The notes under the pieces are model-generated. The model saw only the letters and a list, made by a program, of their open reading frames with translations, was not told the origin of the DNA and made no database searches. Of a stretch of DNA of 64,000 bases, positions 41,957 through 52,762 are shown in pieces (within the stretch, counting starts at the first letter, position 1; each line of letters opens with the position of its first letter). Source of the DNA: Desulfosporosinus sp. Tol-M (GTDB taxonomy: Bacteria; Bacillota; Desulfitobacteriia; Desulfitobacteriales; Desulfitobacteriaceae); NCBI GenBank assembly GCA_000770645.1, contig JQID01000039.1, positions 1 through 64,000 of the forward strand. The letters are read 5' to 3'. A program made the position numbers and the translations under genes.

Positions 41957-44431
41957 ATGTTTTTAGATAAAGAAAATTTTAAGCAGGCCTATTTGAGGGA
42001 GTTGTTTGAGGGGGAAGGGGTTGCCCCGGATCAAGCAAGCCCATGGGATAAATTTAATGCCTTAGTCGTATTACTGAAAGAAAGAATGCGTTATTACCGA
42101 GCCATAAACAGAAAGTCTGTGTCCCAAGGGAAACATGTTTTTTATTTTTCGATGGAGTTTCTGATTGGTAAGCTGCTGCATAATTATCTGGTCAATTTCC
42201 AAATAGAGGATCTCGTCAGGGAAGGTTTGGCAGAGTTGAATATCAATCTAGATGATTTATACGAACAAGAAGTAGATCCGGGCTTGGGTAATGGCGGTTT
42301 AGGAAGATTGGCAGCATGTTTCCTCGATTCAATGGCTTTCTTAGGAATTGCGGGATATGGTAATGGGATTCGTTATAAGTATGGGTTGTTTGAACAAAAA
42401 ATCGTGGACGGCAAGCAGGTCGAAGTAGCGGACAATTGGCTGAAAAATGGTTATCCTTGGGAAATAAGAAAGCCAGATAAGGCAGTTGTTGTAAAATTTA
42501 AAGGGTCGGTGAGAACAGAGCAAAGAGAGGGAAAATTATTATTTATCCACGAGAACTATGAAGCGGTGCTGGCCGTACCTTATGATGTCCCTATTATGAG
42601 CTATGATAATTTTATGTATATTAATAATCTAAGGTTATGGAGTGCCGAAACGGTCACTTGCGAACTGGATTTAGACAGTTTCAATCGTGGGGAGTTTAAG
42701 CAGGCTTCAGGCAATAAATCTGAGGTTGAGGCGATTTCCTATATTCTTTATCCTGACGATAGCAGCCCTGCCGGAAGAGAGTTAAGACTTAAACAGGAAT
42801 ACTTTTTTGTTGCTGCCGGGTTAGGGTCTATCGTATTGAGTTACAAAAAAGGGAATGATACAGATTCGTTGCATAACTTCTCGCGATTAGTTTCAGTTCA
42901 TATCAATGATACTCATCCAGTTTTGTGTATCCCTGAGCTGATGCGCATCTTAATTGATGAAGAAGGAATGGGATGGGATGAGGCCTGGAATATCACAGTG
43001 AATACCATATCCTTTACAAACCATACCATCATGTCTGAAGCCATGGAAAAATGGCCGATTGATTTAGTCAAGAGTCTTTTACCCAGGATTTACCAGATTA
43101 TTGAGGAAATAGATCGAAGATTTAAGGAAGATCTAAGAGTACGATTATTGGATGATGAGGAGGGGATTCGCAACACAGAGAGTTGGGAAGTGATTCGCAA
43201 CACTCAGATTATCAAAGATGGGTATGTCTGGATGGCCCATTTGGCGATTATCGGGAGCTCATCAGTGAATGGGGTTGCGCAATTACACACTAAAATCCTT
43301 AAGGATGAGGTCTTTAAAGATTATTATCGTATTTTTGGTTATAAATTTAATAATAAAACAAATGGTGTTAATCACAGGAGATTTCTGTTAGCCGCAAACC
43401 CTAAACTTGCGGATCTGATCACCGAGGCGATAGGACCATCCTGGAAGGAAGAGGCGGGAAAGCTAAAAAAACTCCAAGCATACAAGGACGATCACAGTTT
43501 TCTGGAACAACTCGCGAAAGTAAAGTACGAAAACAAATGCCGCTTTGCCGAGAGGGTTAAGGCAAAACAGGGTCTGATCCTTGATCCTTTGTCCATCTTT
43601 GATGTTCAAGTGAAGAGAATCCATGCCTATAAGAGGCAATTGCTTAATGTGCTGAAGATCATGCATTTATATAATAAGGCAATCAACGACCCGGAGTCAT
43701 TGACAGGTTCCCATACCTTTATCTTCGGGGGAAAAGCGGCGCCAGGTTATCGTTATGCAAAAGTCGTGATTAAGCTGATTCATGCTTTAAGTCAGAAAAT
43801 AGAGCATGATCCTAAGGTTAGCCAAAAACTAAAGGTCGTATTTATTGAGAATTTTAATGTGTCCCAGGGAGAGTTGATTTATCCGGCAGCAAACATCAGT
43901 GAACAGATATCTACCGCCAGTAAAGAGGCTTCGGGGACCGGAAATATGAAATTCATGATGAATGGTGCCCTAACCTTGGGAACCTTAGATGGAGCCAATG
44001 TCGAAATTAAGGAGGCGGTGAGTGAGGATAATATCTTCATCTTTGGGCTTACAGCCAAACAAGTTCTGAACTACACTCAAAATGGGGGGTATAAATCATG
44101 GGATGAATACCATACCAACTCCGATATTCAAACGTGTGTGGATCAATTAATCAGTGGATTTTTCGATAATATGGGGGAAGAGTTCAAAGTTTTATTCGAT
44201 TCCCTGATGCTCTATAACGATGAATTCTTCGTTTTAAAAGATTTTCATTCTTACCTTGAAATGTATGACAAGCTTCAAAAACTTTATCTGAATCAAAAAG
44301 AATGGAACAGGATTTCCTTAATCAATATCGCCAATTCAGGAAGATTCTCAAGTGACAGGACAATTAGAGAATATGCCGATTGGATCTGGAAAATCAGATA
44401 CCGGACCATTAATAATATTATTCCTTGTTAA
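41957..44431 (+). CDS. glgP: Glycogen/alpha-glucan phosphorylase
   Basis: An 824-residue GT35 enzyme that releases glucose 1-phosphate from the non-reducing ends of glycogen. Family segments: FYFSMEFLIGKLLHNYL, GLGNGGLGRLAACFLDS, HINDTHPVLCIPELMR, and the PLP site EASGTGNMKFMMNGALTLGT. Length is typical. GGAGG precedes the ATG. First gene of glgP-glgC-glgD-glgA-amylase/MalQ. Confidence 0.97.
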   Translation: MFLDKENFKQAYLRELFEGEGVAPDQASPWDKFNALVVLLKERMRYYRAINRKSVSQGKHVFYFSMEFLIGKLLHNYLVNFQIEDLVREGLAELNINLDDLYEQEVDPGLGNGGLGRLAACFLDSMAFLGIAGYGNGIRYKYGLFEQKIVDGKQVEVADNWLKNGYPWEIRKPDKAVVVKFKGSVRTEQREGKLLFIHENYEAVLAVPYDVPIMSYDNFMYINNLRLWSAETVTCELDLDSFNRGEFKQASGNKSEVEAISYILYPDDSSPAGRELRLKQEYFFVAAGLGSIVLSYKKGNDTDSLHNFSRLVSVHINDTHPVLCIPELMRILIDEEGMGWDEAWNITVNTISFTNHTIMSEAMEKWPIDLVKSLLPRIYQIIEEIDRRFKEDLRVRLLDDEEGIRNTESWEVIRNTQIIKDGYVWMAHLAIIGSSSVNGVAQLHTKILKDEVFKDYYRIFGYKFNNKTNGVNHRRFLLAANPKLADLITEAIGPSWKEEAGKLKKLQAYKDDHSFLEQLAKVKYENKCRFAERVKAKQGLILDPLSIFDVQVKRIHAYKRQLLNVLKIMHLYNKAINDPESLTGSHTFIFGGKAAPGYRYAKVVIKLIHALSQKIEHDPKVSQKLKVVFIENFNVSQGELIYPAANISEQISTASKEASGTGNMKFMMNGALTLGTLDGANVEIKEAVSEDNIFIFGLTAKQVLNYTQNGGYKSWDEYHTNSDIQTCVDQLISGFFDNMGEEFKVLFDSLMLYNDEFFVLKDFHSYLEMYDKLQKLYLNQKEWNRISLINIANSGRFSSDRTIREYADWIWKIRYRTINNIIPC

Positions 44432-44476
44432 ATGGTTGGAAGACAGGTTTAATATTTGTGAGGAAGGTGAACTAAG

Positions 44477-45676
44477 TTGAAAAAGCAGGAATGTGTGGCA
44501 CTGCTTTTAGCAGGCGGACAAGGAAGCCGATTGGGTGGCCTAACTCGAAATCGTGCTAAACCGGCAGTTTCCTTTTGTGGTAAGTATAGAATCATCGACT
44601 TTAGTTTGAGTAATTGCACAAATTCTAACATTCACACGGTCGGTATTCTTATCCAATATAAGCCTTTTCTACTTAATTCATATATCCGTTTAGGTTCGGC
44701 TTGGGATTTAAATAATCCTTTTGGTGGGGTTCATGTTCTTCCCCCTTTTCTTGGGGATGCGGAAGGAAGTTGGTATAACGGTACAGCGAATGCCGTATAC
44801 CAAAATTATGAATTTATTGATTTTTATAATCCAGAGTATGTGATTATTCTCTCAGGGGATCATGTCTATAAAATGGATTATTCCCTTATGTTAAAATTTC
44901 ATAAAGAAAAAAATTCGGAAATAACCCTGGCAACGATTGAAGTTCCTTGGGAAGAAGCTTCTCGGTTTGGTATCCTAACCGTTGATGGGGATGCAAGAAT
45001 TACCAAGTTTACAGAAAAACCAGCTCAACCGGATAGTAATCTTGCTTCCATGGGAGTCTATATTTTTAATTGGTCTACCCTTAAGCAAGCCTTGGTTGAA
45101 GATAATAGAGATTATCAGTCTGAAAACGACTTTGGTAAAAATATCATTCCACAGCAAGTTAAACAAGCCAAACGAGTCTATGCCTACAATTTTCATGGTT
45201 ATTGGCGAGATGTCGGTACAATCGAAAGCTATTATCAGGCCAATATGGAGTCCTTAAGAGAGGACCGCTTCCTTAATATTTTTGATCGAGAGGTCCGAAT
45301 ATTTTCGAATGAAGATATTTTACCCCCCCACTTTGTGGGATCTGCAGCAGAAATAGAAAACAGTCTTATTTGTAATGGGTGTATTGTTCAGGGTAAGGTG
45401 GCGAATTCGATCCTGGCGCCAGGAGTATATGTGGGAAAAGATGTAGAAATTATGGATTCAATTTTGTTGCCTTATGCAAAGGTTCAAAATGGATCCGTCA
45501 TTCATAAGACAATTGTTGGAGAAAATGCAGAAATTATGAGTCATTGCCAGGTTGGTGTTGCGGGGAAAAATATACCTGATCAAGAAGGCATCACGGTTAT
45601 TGAGGACAATTATATAGTTCCTGAAGATTCTGTGATCGAAGAGGGTAGGAATATTGGCAGGATTCGGGCGATTTGA
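44477..45676 (+). CDS. glgC: Glucose-1-phosphate adenylyltransferase, catalytic subunit
   Basis: A 399-residue ADP-glucose pyrophosphorylase. N-terminal nucleotidyltransferase: [43 protein letters not shown]-terminal left-handed beta-helix repeats ([20 protein letters not shown]). TTG start at 44477 after GAGGAAGGTGAAC. Works with GlgD as in Bacillus GlgCD. Confidence 0.96.
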   Translation: MKKQECVALLLAGGQGSRLGGLTRNRAKPAVSFCGKYRIIDFSLSNCTNSNIHTVGILIQYKPFLLNSYIRLGSAWDLNNPFGGVHVLPPFLGDAEGSWYNGTANAVYQNYEFIDFYNPEYVIILSGDHVYKMDYSLMLKFHKEKNSEITLATIEVPWEEASRFGILTVDGDARITKFTEKPAQPDSNLASMGVYIFNWSTLKQALVEDNRDYQSENDFGKNIIPQQVKQAKRVYAYNFHGYWRDVGTIESYYQANMESLREDRFLNIFDREVRIFSNEDILPPHFVGSAAEIENSLICNGCIVQGKVANSILAPGVYVGKDVEIMDSILLPYAKVQNGSVIHKTIVGENAEIMSHCQVGVAGKNIPDQEGITVIEDNYIVPEDSVIEEGRNIGRIRAI

Positions 45677-45691
45677 AAGGCGGGAGCAATA

Positions 45692-46813
45692 ATGGCGAAC
45701 AATGCAGGGATTGTTTATGCGAATAGCTCAACGGACAATTTACAAGGACTTACCCTGAAAAGGCCAATAGCTGCAGTACCCTTTGGAGGAAGATATCGGA
45801 TCCTCGATTTCGCGTTATCCAGCATGGTTAACTCAGGGATTAAGACGATTGGAGTGGTTACGCCATACCATTGTAGACCGCTTCTCGATCATTTGGGAGC
45901 CGGTAAAGTCTGGTTTCTGGATAGGAAAAATGGCGGGTTGTTTATTTTGCCTGGAGACATCCATGGCTTGTTGGAAAACAATCATACGTTTTGTGTTAAG
46001 GATTTACAAAAAAATATCGAGTTTTTGCAGAAGGATTTTGCAGAAAATGTGATCATCTGCAGCGGTGATCAAATATTTAATATAAATTTTCAGAATGCGC
46101 TGGAATTTCATAATGACATGCATGCCGATGTGACCTTGATTTATCAAGAGGGTGCTAACTTGGGCGATCTGATCCAGGAGAGGTTTCTTGAGATGGATGA
46201 GAATCAAAAAGTTTCTAAGATTATTGACCAAAAGGATCATGCAGGGGCAGAGCCCGGTCACCCTTATTTTGTAAATATATTAATAATTCGGCGCGAGATT
46301 TTATTGGATATTGTTGAGAAGTATAGTTTCATTGGGTGTATTGACTTACTGGATATTTTTACTTCAAATCTGGAAGTCCTCAAAATCTACGGTAGTCCAA
46401 CTTGTTCCTTGATTGGGACGATTCGCACGCTTAAGGATTATTTTCAGAGAAGTATGGATCTTCTGAACCTGGAAGTTCGGAGAAAATTATGGTCGGGAGC
46501 GGACAAGATCCATACCAAGATCAAGGACAACCCCCCTGCTCAATACACTTCCCACGCCAAAGTCAGCAACTCATTGATCGCCAGTGGGTGCTCTATCTCA
46601 GGAGAAGTTGTCAACTCGATTGTTTTTCGAGATGTGATTATTGAGCAAGGGTGTATAATCAGAAATAGCATAATCATGCCGAAATGTTATATTCATGCCC
46701 ATGCTCAAACAGACTATGCTATTCTCGATAAATCGGTCAAGGTTAACACAGAAAATGTCTTGAAAGGGAGTTTTAATAATCCTTTGGTTGTCCTCAAAAG
46801 AACAGTGATCTAG
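45692..46813 (+). CDS. glgD: Glucose-1-phosphate adenylyltransferase, regulatory subunit GlgD
   Basis: A 373-residue GlgC paralogue. RPIAAVPFGGRYRILDFALS and the beta-helix tail are kept, while the catalytic GGxGxRL loop is replaced by AGIVYANSSTDNLQGLTLKR, which marks GlgD. It raises the activity of GlgC in a mixed complex. It lies 15 bp after glgC. Confidence 0.93.
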   Translation: MANNAGIVYANSSTDNLQGLTLKRPIAAVPFGGRYRILDFALSSMVNSGIKTIGVVTPYHCRPLLDHLGAGKVWFLDRKNGGLFILPGDIHGLLENNHTFCVKDLQKNIEFLQKDFAENVIICSGDQIFNINFQNALEFHNDMHADVTLIYQEGANLGDLIQERFLEMDENQKVSKIIDQKDHAGAEPGHPYFVNILIIRREILLDIVEKYSFIGCIDLLDIFTSNLEVLKIYGSPTCSLIGTIRTLKDYFQRSMDLLNLEVRRKLWSGADKIHTKIKDNPPAQYTSHAKVSNSLIASGCSISGEVVNSIVFRDVIIEQGCIIRNSIIMPKCYIHAHAQTDYAILDKSVKVNTENVLKGSFNNPLVVLKRTVI

Positions 46814-46833
46814 ACTTTGAAAGGAGGGAAAGT

Positions 46834-48264
46834 ATGAAACTGGTTTTTGCGGCTGCAGAAGCGGATCCTTTTATTAAAACCGGTGGCTTGGGAGAAGTAG
46901 TTGGTTCATTATCTGCTTACTTGCATAAAAAAGGTGTGGACGTCCGGGTCATTATACCAAGGTATGGAATGATTCCCGAGGATTTCCAAAAACAGTTTAA
47001 GCATTTGGCCCATTTTAATGTTCGAGTCGCTTGGCGTCAACAATATTGCGGTTTGGAGGAAATGATCTATCAGGGAGTGCATTATTATTTTATTGACAAC
47101 GAGTATTACTTTGTGCGCCCGCGCGTTTATGGGGAATTTGATGAGGCGGAGCGTTTTGCTTTCTTTTCCCGGGCCGTTCTGGAAAGTTTAATGCACATAC
47201 CAGGGTTCAAACCGGATATTATCCATTGCCATGATTGGCATACAGCTTTAATCCCGCTGATGCTTAAGAAGTTTTATGACCGGGAACCCCTTCATTATCC
47301 GCTGAAAACTATATTTACGATTCACAACCTGAAATATCAAGGGATTTTTTCCAAGGAAGTTCTGAGCGATATTTTGGGGCTTGGTATGGAGTATTTTGCG
47401 GAAGATACCTTGGAATTTCATGGCGCGGTTAATTTCATGAAGGCGGCTCTGCTCTATGCAGATCGGATTACGACAGTAAGTCCAACGTATGCTGAGGAAA
47501 TCAAAAATCCTTATTTCGGCGAAAAACTTGATGGGCTGTTAAGAAAAAGAAGTGAATTTCTAAGGGGCATCCTCAATGGCATTGACTATGAGGTTTATGA
47601 TCCGCTGAAGGAACCCGATCAAGTCATGCCAAATAGTAATTTTCCTCATGCTAAAGAAACAAAGAAAAAGCACTTGCAAAGTATTATGGGGCTTCCGGTT
47701 CGAGGAGATAGAGCAGTACTGGGGATGGTATCCCGATTTGTAGATCAGAAAGGCATCGATTTATTGCTTCACGTGTTGGAAGAAGTACTGGAGCTGGATG
47801 TTCAGTTGGTTATCCTCGGAACAGGAGAGCAGCGCTATGAAGAAATGCTGCGTTATTTCATCGCAAAATATCCTGAAAAACTGGCGCTAAAATTAGAGTT
47901 CTCGGATAAACTTGCACATGAAATTTATGGAGGGGCAGACATGTTCTTGATGCCATCGCGTTTTGAACCCTGCGGTATTTCTCAGATGATTGCCATGCGC
48001 TTTGGGACGGTTCCGATCGTCCGGGAAACCGGAGGATTAAAGGACACAGTCATGAACTATAATGAACTGACCGGTTCAGGCAATGGATTTAGTTTTGTCA
48101 ATTATAATGCTCACGAATTGTTATTCGCGGTGCAACGTGCCGTGAGAATTTACTATGCTAATAAGTCGGTATGGGAGAGTATACGGCAGAATGCTTTAAC
48201 GAGTGATTTCAGTTGGGACAGATCCGCCAATGCTTACATCGAAATCTATGAGTCATTATTATGA
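46834..48264 (+). CDS. glgA: Glycogen synthase (ADP-glucose)
   Basis: A 476-residue GT5 enzyme. The ADP-glucose site is KTGGLGEVVGSL near residue 16; HDWHTALIPLMLK, TIHNLKYQG, and near the end PSRFEPCGISQMIAMRFGT and ETGGLKDTV are all typical. AAAGGAGGG precedes the ATG. It overlaps the next gene by 4 bp. Confidence 0.97.
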   Translation: MKLVFAAAEADPFIKTGGLGEVVGSLSAYLHKKGVDVRVIIPRYGMIPEDFQKQFKHLAHFNVRVAWRQQYCGLEEMIYQGVHYYFIDNEYYFVRPRVYGEFDEAERFAFFSRAVLESLMHIPGFKPDIIHCHDWHTALIPLMLKKFYDREPLHYPLKTIFTIHNLKYQGIFSKEVLSDILGLGMEYFAEDTLEFHGAVNFMKAALLYADRITTVSPTYAEEIKNPYFGEKLDGLLRKRSEFLRGILNGIDYEVYDPLKEPDQVMPNSNFPHAKETKKKHLQSIMGLPVRGDRAVLGMVSRFVDQKGIDLLLHVLEEVLELDVQLVILGTGEQRYEEMLRYFIAKYPEKLALKLEFSDKLAHEIYGGADMFLMPSRFEPCGISQMIAMRFGTVPIVRETGGLKDTVMNYNELTGSGNGFSFVNYNAHELLFAVQRAVRIYYANKSVWESIRQNALTSDFSWDRSANAYIEIYESLL

Positions 48265-51200
48265 CGATAATGTTAAAGGCCCATCATGATTCTCACGATT
48301 TGTTTTACCGTGAACCATTTGGCGCGGTTACGTGTGGACAGCGGATAACCTTTCGTTTGAGCACGTTTTCAGCGGCACCCGTTGAAGCTTGTCATTTTCG
48401 TCTTTGGGAAAAGGACCAGCCGCAAATAACTCTTGTCATGCATAAAACCCTGGAGAAGATAAGTTCCAGTTCTGCTTTAAATCCGGCACCCAAATCCCTT
48501 GAAAGCTCTGATAACCGAGAATTATATGAAGTAGAATATGAGGTACCCAACACCCCAGGACTAATCCGGTACTATTTTGTGATTTGGTTAGGAGCTCAAA
48601 CTTATTATTATGGAAATAACTTAAAGAGACTTGGTGGGGAGGGTAGTCTCTATGAACAAGAACCACCTTTTTACCAAATAACAGTTCATAAGCAGATAAC
48701 AATCCCCGAGTGGTATAAACGAGGGGTAATGTATCAAGTTTTTGTCGATCGATTTTTCAATGATCAGACAAACGGGTTCACCTACTTTCCCAGGAAAAAC
48801 ACTCTGTTGCATGCCAATTGGTCTGATCCGCCGCTCTATATTAAGGACGAGCAGGGAAGAGTTACCGATTGGGACTTTTTTGGCGGAACTCTGCGGGGGG
48901 TGCTTGCCAAGTTGCCCTACTTCCAAGAGTTGGGCATTAGCATTCTTTACTTTAATCCTATTTTTGAGGCTGCGAGTAATCACAAATATGACACGGCGGA
49001 TTATCTTCGGATTGATCCGATGTTCGGGGATGATGCGGTTTTTGAACAATTGATCGTCACTGCCCAACAGTACGGGATCTCTATTATTCTGGATGGAGTA
49101 TTCAGCCATACCGGAAGTGATAGTATCTATTTCAATAAATATAACAATTATCCAGGTGTGGGGGCGTACCAATCAGCTGATTCCCCTTATTTTGCTTGGT
49201 ATAAGTTTAAGCCGAACTGCCAGGAGTATGTATGTTGGTGGGGGGTTGATTCTCTTCCGGAAGTGGACGAAATGAACCCTTCCTATAGACAGTTTATCTA
49301 TGGCTCGGCAGATAGTGTCATTCATAAGTGGCAAAACCTTGGGGTTGCAGGTTGGCGCTTGGATGTTGCCGATGAACTTCCTGATGAGTTCATTCAGGAA
49401 CTTCGGGAGGCAATAAAGAGCGTTCGCCCAGATGCTGTTCTGATCGGAGAAGTGTGGGAAGACGCTTCAAATAAAATAAGCTATGGCAGGCAGCGCAACT
49501 ATTTTTCGGGGGATGAACTGGATTCGACGACGAACTATCCTTTGCGCGCTAGTTTTCTGCGGTTTTTTCTTGGGCAAAGTGATTCCCGAGTCGTTCACCG
49601 GGAGGTCATGAGCTTATATGAAAATTATCCCCGTGAAAATTTTTATGCTGCCATGAATTTTATCGGGAATCATGATACGATCCGAATTTTGACGCTTTTA
49701 GGAGATACCCCAGCCGAACAGAGTTTGACCCTAACAGAGCGAAGGAACTTTCGACTTTCCCCGAATGCCCGGCAATTGGCTGTCCAAAGGCTCAAGCTCT
49801 TTAGTTTGGTGCAAATGACATTTCCCGGAGTTCCTTGTATTTACTATGGTGATGAGGCAGGTGCGGAAGGTTATGCCGACCCTTATAATCGGGGGACTTA
49901 TCCGTGGGGTAAGGAAGACGGAGAAATCATGGCTTGGTATCGCCGGATTCTTCGTTTGCGCGCTGAATATGAGGTGCTGCAGACGGGTGATTTTCAGTCC
50001 ATTTTCTTTGAACCGGATGTTTATGGTTTTTTGCGGCTGGGGAACGATGAGAAAATCATCATCCTGATCAATCGTCACAATGAGGAAACAAAAACTGTGG
50101 ATCTGAGCACAATGCTCCAACCCTCCTCGTTTGGAGTTGATTTAATAAATGGGGATAGGCTTTGGTCAGAAACGTTTAGGACCGTATCCATAAGTCCGTT
50201 GGGGGGAAGAGCACTTTTCATCAAAGACAAGCGCCCTCATGATTTTCAACTTGATCGTTCGTGCGGGGTATTATTGCATATAAGTTCTTTGCCTTCTGCT
50301 TGGGGCCTTGGAGATTTTGGAACAGAAGCTTACGATTTTGTAGATTTTCTGGCCAACTCCGGCCAATCCTTGTGGCAGGTCTTACCCTTGAACCCGACGG
50401 GAGTAGAGGATTGTCCTTATCAAAGTGAATCAGTTTTTGCGGGAAACACGGTGTTTATCAGTCTCGACCACTTGATCAGGGAGGGATTATTAAACCTCGG
50501 GGAGACACGTAACAGATTCGAAAAGGTCAGGAGTTTGGGCTTAAGGAAAAGTTTATTATTCCTTGCCTATAAAGATTTGAAACGTGATTTACTCTCCGAA
50601 GCTTATCGGAAATTTCTGGAGCAGCTTGAAGGCAACTCACTCAGTTCGGCTGTTTCTGCACAATCAACCTATCTTTCGCAGGAGAACTTTTTAAAATTTA
50701 AAACTCATAATCAAATATGGCTCAATGATTACGTTCTTTTCAGGGCTATAAAGACTCATTTCGGAGATGTTCCCTGGTATGATTGGGAGCCGGAGATTGC
50801 TTCCCGTGAGACGAAAAAGTTAGCAGAGTATAGGGTGCTCCTCCGAGAAGAAATGGGTTTTCTTGAATTCTTACAATACACTTTTTTCTATGAATGGGCT
50901 AAACTCAAAACTTATGCCAAGGTTAAAGGAATTCAAATAATCGGAGATTTACCCCATTTTGTCGCCGCCGATAGCTGTGATGTCTGGGTGAACCGTGGCT
51001 TGTTCGTCCTTGATGAGCAGGGTAGACCGACTAAAACTGCAGGGGTACCTCCGGACTATTTTAGCAAGACCGGCCAGTTATGGGGGAATCCGATCTATAA
51101 CTGGCAGGCTTTGGCCAATACGCAGTATGATTGGTGGAAAAAGCGCATCCAGATGGGCCTGGAATTATTTGACTACCTTCGTCTGGATCATTTCCGGGGG

Positions 51201-51779
51201 TTTGAAGCCTATTGGGAGGTTGATGCCCGGGAAGAGACGGCCGAAAAGGGCCGTTGGCTCAAAGGTCCGGGGAAACGATTCTTCGAAAGCATGCTGGAAA
51301 CGTTTGGGAAGCTCCCCTTGATTATGGAGGACTTAGGTTTCATAACTACAGAAGTCAAGATTTTAAAACAGCTAATTGGGTTTCCCGGAATCAAGGTTCT
51401 TCAATTTACGCCTTTGCCAGAAATAATGGCTGAGGAAACTAATTTTGTTTATTATACGGGAACCCATGATAATAACACCTTATTGGGCTGGTATGAAAAG
51501 AGTCATTTGACTGATGAAGAAACTCTGCTCAACAACCGGCTGGACCAAACCCTAATCAACCAACAAGTATGCCGGAAAATGATCGAAGAAGTATATTCGA
51601 GCCAAGCAGCATGGGTTATCTTGCCGTTGCAGGATATTTTAGGTTTGGGTGAGGAAGCCAGAATGAATGTCCCAGGCACTGTCCATGGGAATTGGCAGTG
51701 GCAGCTGGCTAAGATACCGGAGACGGAGGAAATAATAGATTGGCTCCGCAGCCTAGCCAAGAAAACAAAGAGAAAGTAA
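48261..51779 (+). CDS. Fusion of GH13 alpha-amylase/neopullulanase and GH77 4-alpha-glucanotransferase
   Basis: 1172 residues in two enzymes. Residues 1-145: N-terminal beta-sandwich domain. About 150-650: GH13 barrel with catalytic Asp in WRLDVADELP, Glu in LIGEVWEDA and Asp in FIGNHDT, and the neopullulanase-like GVMYQVFVDRFFND start. About 665-1172: MalQ-type GH77 (GVLLHISSLPSAWGLGDFG, SLWQVLPLNPTG, YLRLDHFRGF, LIMEDLG, GTHDNNT), all catalytic acids present. There is no signal peptide, so it should act on cytoplasmic glycogen or maltodextrin, shortening and re-linking chains. It may stand in for a missing debranching enzyme; no glgB is in the window. ATGA overlap with glgA. Confidence 0.93.
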   Translation: MTIMLKAHHDSHDLFYREPFGAVTCGQRITFRLSTFSAAPVEACHFRLWEKDQPQITLVMHKTLEKISSSSALNPAPKSLESSDNRELYEVEYEVPNTPGLIRYYFVIWLGAQTYYYGNNLKRLGGEGSLYEQEPPFYQITVHKQITIPEWYKRGVMYQVFVDRFFNDQTNGFTYFPRKNTLLHANWSDPPLYIKDEQGRVTDWDFFGGTLRGVLAKLPYFQELGISILYFNPIFEAASNHKYDTADYLRIDPMFGDDAVFEQLIVTAQQYGISIILDGVFSHTGSDSIYFNKYNNYPGVGAYQSADSPYFAWYKFKPNCQEYVCWWGVDSLPEVDEMNPSYRQFIYGSADSVIHKWQNLGVAGWRLDVADELPDEFIQELREAIKSVRPDAVLIGEVWEDASNKISYGRQRNYFSGDELDSTTNYPLRASFLRFFLGQSDSRVVHREVMSLYENYPRENFYAAMNFIGNHDTIRILTLLGDTPAEQSLTLTERRNFRLSPNARQLAVQRLKLFSLVQMTFPGVPCIYYGDEAGAEGYADPYNRGTYPWGKEDGEIMAWYRRILRLRAEYEVLQTGDFQSIFFEPDVYGFLRLGNDEKIIILINRHNEETKTVDLSTMLQPSSFGVDLINGDRLWSETFRTVSISPLGGRALFIKDKRPHDFQLDRSCGVLLHISSLPSAWGLGDFGTEAYDFVDFLANSGQSLWQVLPLNPTGVEDCPYQSESVFAGNTVFISLDHLIREGLLNLGETRNRFEKVRSLGLRKSLLFLAYKDLKRDLLSEAYRKFLEQLEGNSLSSAVSAQSTYLSQENFLKFKTHNQIWLNDYVLFRAIKTHFGDVPWYDWEPEIASRETKKLAEYRVLLREEMGFLEFLQYTFFYEWAKLKTYAKVKGIQIIGDLPHFVAADSCDVWVNRGLFVLDEQGRPTKTAGVPPDYFSKTGQLWGNPIYNWQALANTQYDWWKKRIQMGLELFDYLRLDHFRGFEAYWEVDAREETAEKGRWLKGPGKRFFESMLETFGKLPLIMEDLGFITTEVKILKQLIGFPGIKVLQFTPLPEIMAEETNFVYYTGTHDNNTLLGWYEKSHLTDEETLLNNRLDQTLINQQVCRKMIEEVYSSQAAWVILPLQDILGLGEEARMNVPGTVHGNWQWQLAKIPETEEIIDWLRSLAKKTKRK

Positions 51780-51785
51780 AAATAG

Positions 51786-51817
51786 AATCCCTATTTTTGG
51801 GCTCAAAAATAGGGATT
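51786..51817. terminator. Bidirectional terminator between the glycogen and kor operons
   Basis: A perfect 14-bp stem (51786-51799 with 51804-51817), 4-nt loop, with a T-rich right arm, lies between the stops of the convergent operons. Confidence 0.85.
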
Positions 51818-51823
51818 TCTAGT

Positions 51824-52762
51824 TTATCTTCTGCATTTTATTGATGCCTGCTTCGCGAATTTTCCTTGCCATGAATCTCGCCGTTCTAATTCAGCATCGA
51901 TAGCATTGAGAACCTCCCATTTTTTACGGCTCCATAGAGGTCCAAGGAGATCATCTGGCGGACCGTCACCTGTTAAGCGATGGATAACCACCTCTGGCGG
52001 CAGGATCTCTAAAATATCGACGACAAGCGAAACATACTCTTCTTTCGTCAGAAGATCAAAAGGCACGTTTTGATAAATGGTTGCCAAAGGGGTTCCCCTT
52101 AAAACGTGGAGCAAATGAATTTTTATCCCTTGTAACGGCAGCTGAGCAACTGCTTGCGCGGTTTCCACCATCTCCGCTTTCGTTTCTCCAGGCAGTCCAA
52201 GGATTATATGGGCACAAACCCGTATTCCTCTGGCCTGCAACTGCTCAAGACCCTTGAGAAATTGGGCATAGTCATGCCCCCTGCCAATCCATTCCATAGT
52301 TTTGCTGTGAATGCTTTGCAACCCCAGTTCGACCCACAAATAGGTTCTCCGGTTCAGCTCCTCAAGATAATCAAGCACATCTTCCGGCAGGCAGTCTGGC
52401 CTTGTTGAGATGGATAGCCCTACAACGTTTTCCTCTGCCAAGGCCTCTTCATAGACCTCACGCAACCGCTTAACCGCAGCGTAGGTATTGGTATGCGCTT
52501 GAAAATAAGCGATATACTGTGCAGAGGGCCATTTATTCTTCATCCGTTCCTTCACTGCAATAAACTGATCGGGAATGGATAACCTCTGATCTCCGGCATA
52601 ATCCCCGGAACCCCGTTCGCTGCAGTAGACACACCCGCCTATTCCCAGCGTTCCATCCCGGTTAGGGCACGTAAATCCGGCATCCAAAGAGATCTTAACT
52701 ATTTTTCCTCCGAACCTTTCACGCAATTGTTCATTAAAGGTCCGATATCGCTTTTTTTGCAT
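51824..52762 (-). CDS. TIGR01212-family radical SAM protein (YhcC-like)
   Basis: A 312-residue radical SAM protein with the unusual cluster spacing of this family, Cys-(x14)-Cys-(x2)-Cys in CPNRDGTLGIGGCVYC. Other marks: AYFQAHTNTYA, GLSISTRPDCLPEDVLDYL, WVELGLQSIHSKT, GLPGETKAEM. Function is not established. It overlaps the end of korC by 29 bp and is the last gene of the kor transcript. Confidence 0.9.
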   Translation of the reverse strand: MQKKRYRTFNEQLRERFGGKIVKISLDAGFTCPNRDGTLGIGGCVYCSERGSGDYAGDQRLSIPDQFIAVKERMKNKWPSAQYIAYFQAHTNTYAAVKRLREVYEEALAEENVVGLSISTRPDCLPEDVLDYLEELNRRTYLWVELGLQSIHSKTMEWIGRGHDYAQFLKGLEQLQARGIRVCAHIILGLPGETKAEMVETAQAVAQLPLQGIKIHLLHVLRGTPLATIYQNVPFDLLTKEEYVSLVVDILEILPPEVVIHRLTGDGPPDDLLGPLWSRKKWEVLNAIDAELERRDSWQGKFAKQASIKCRR

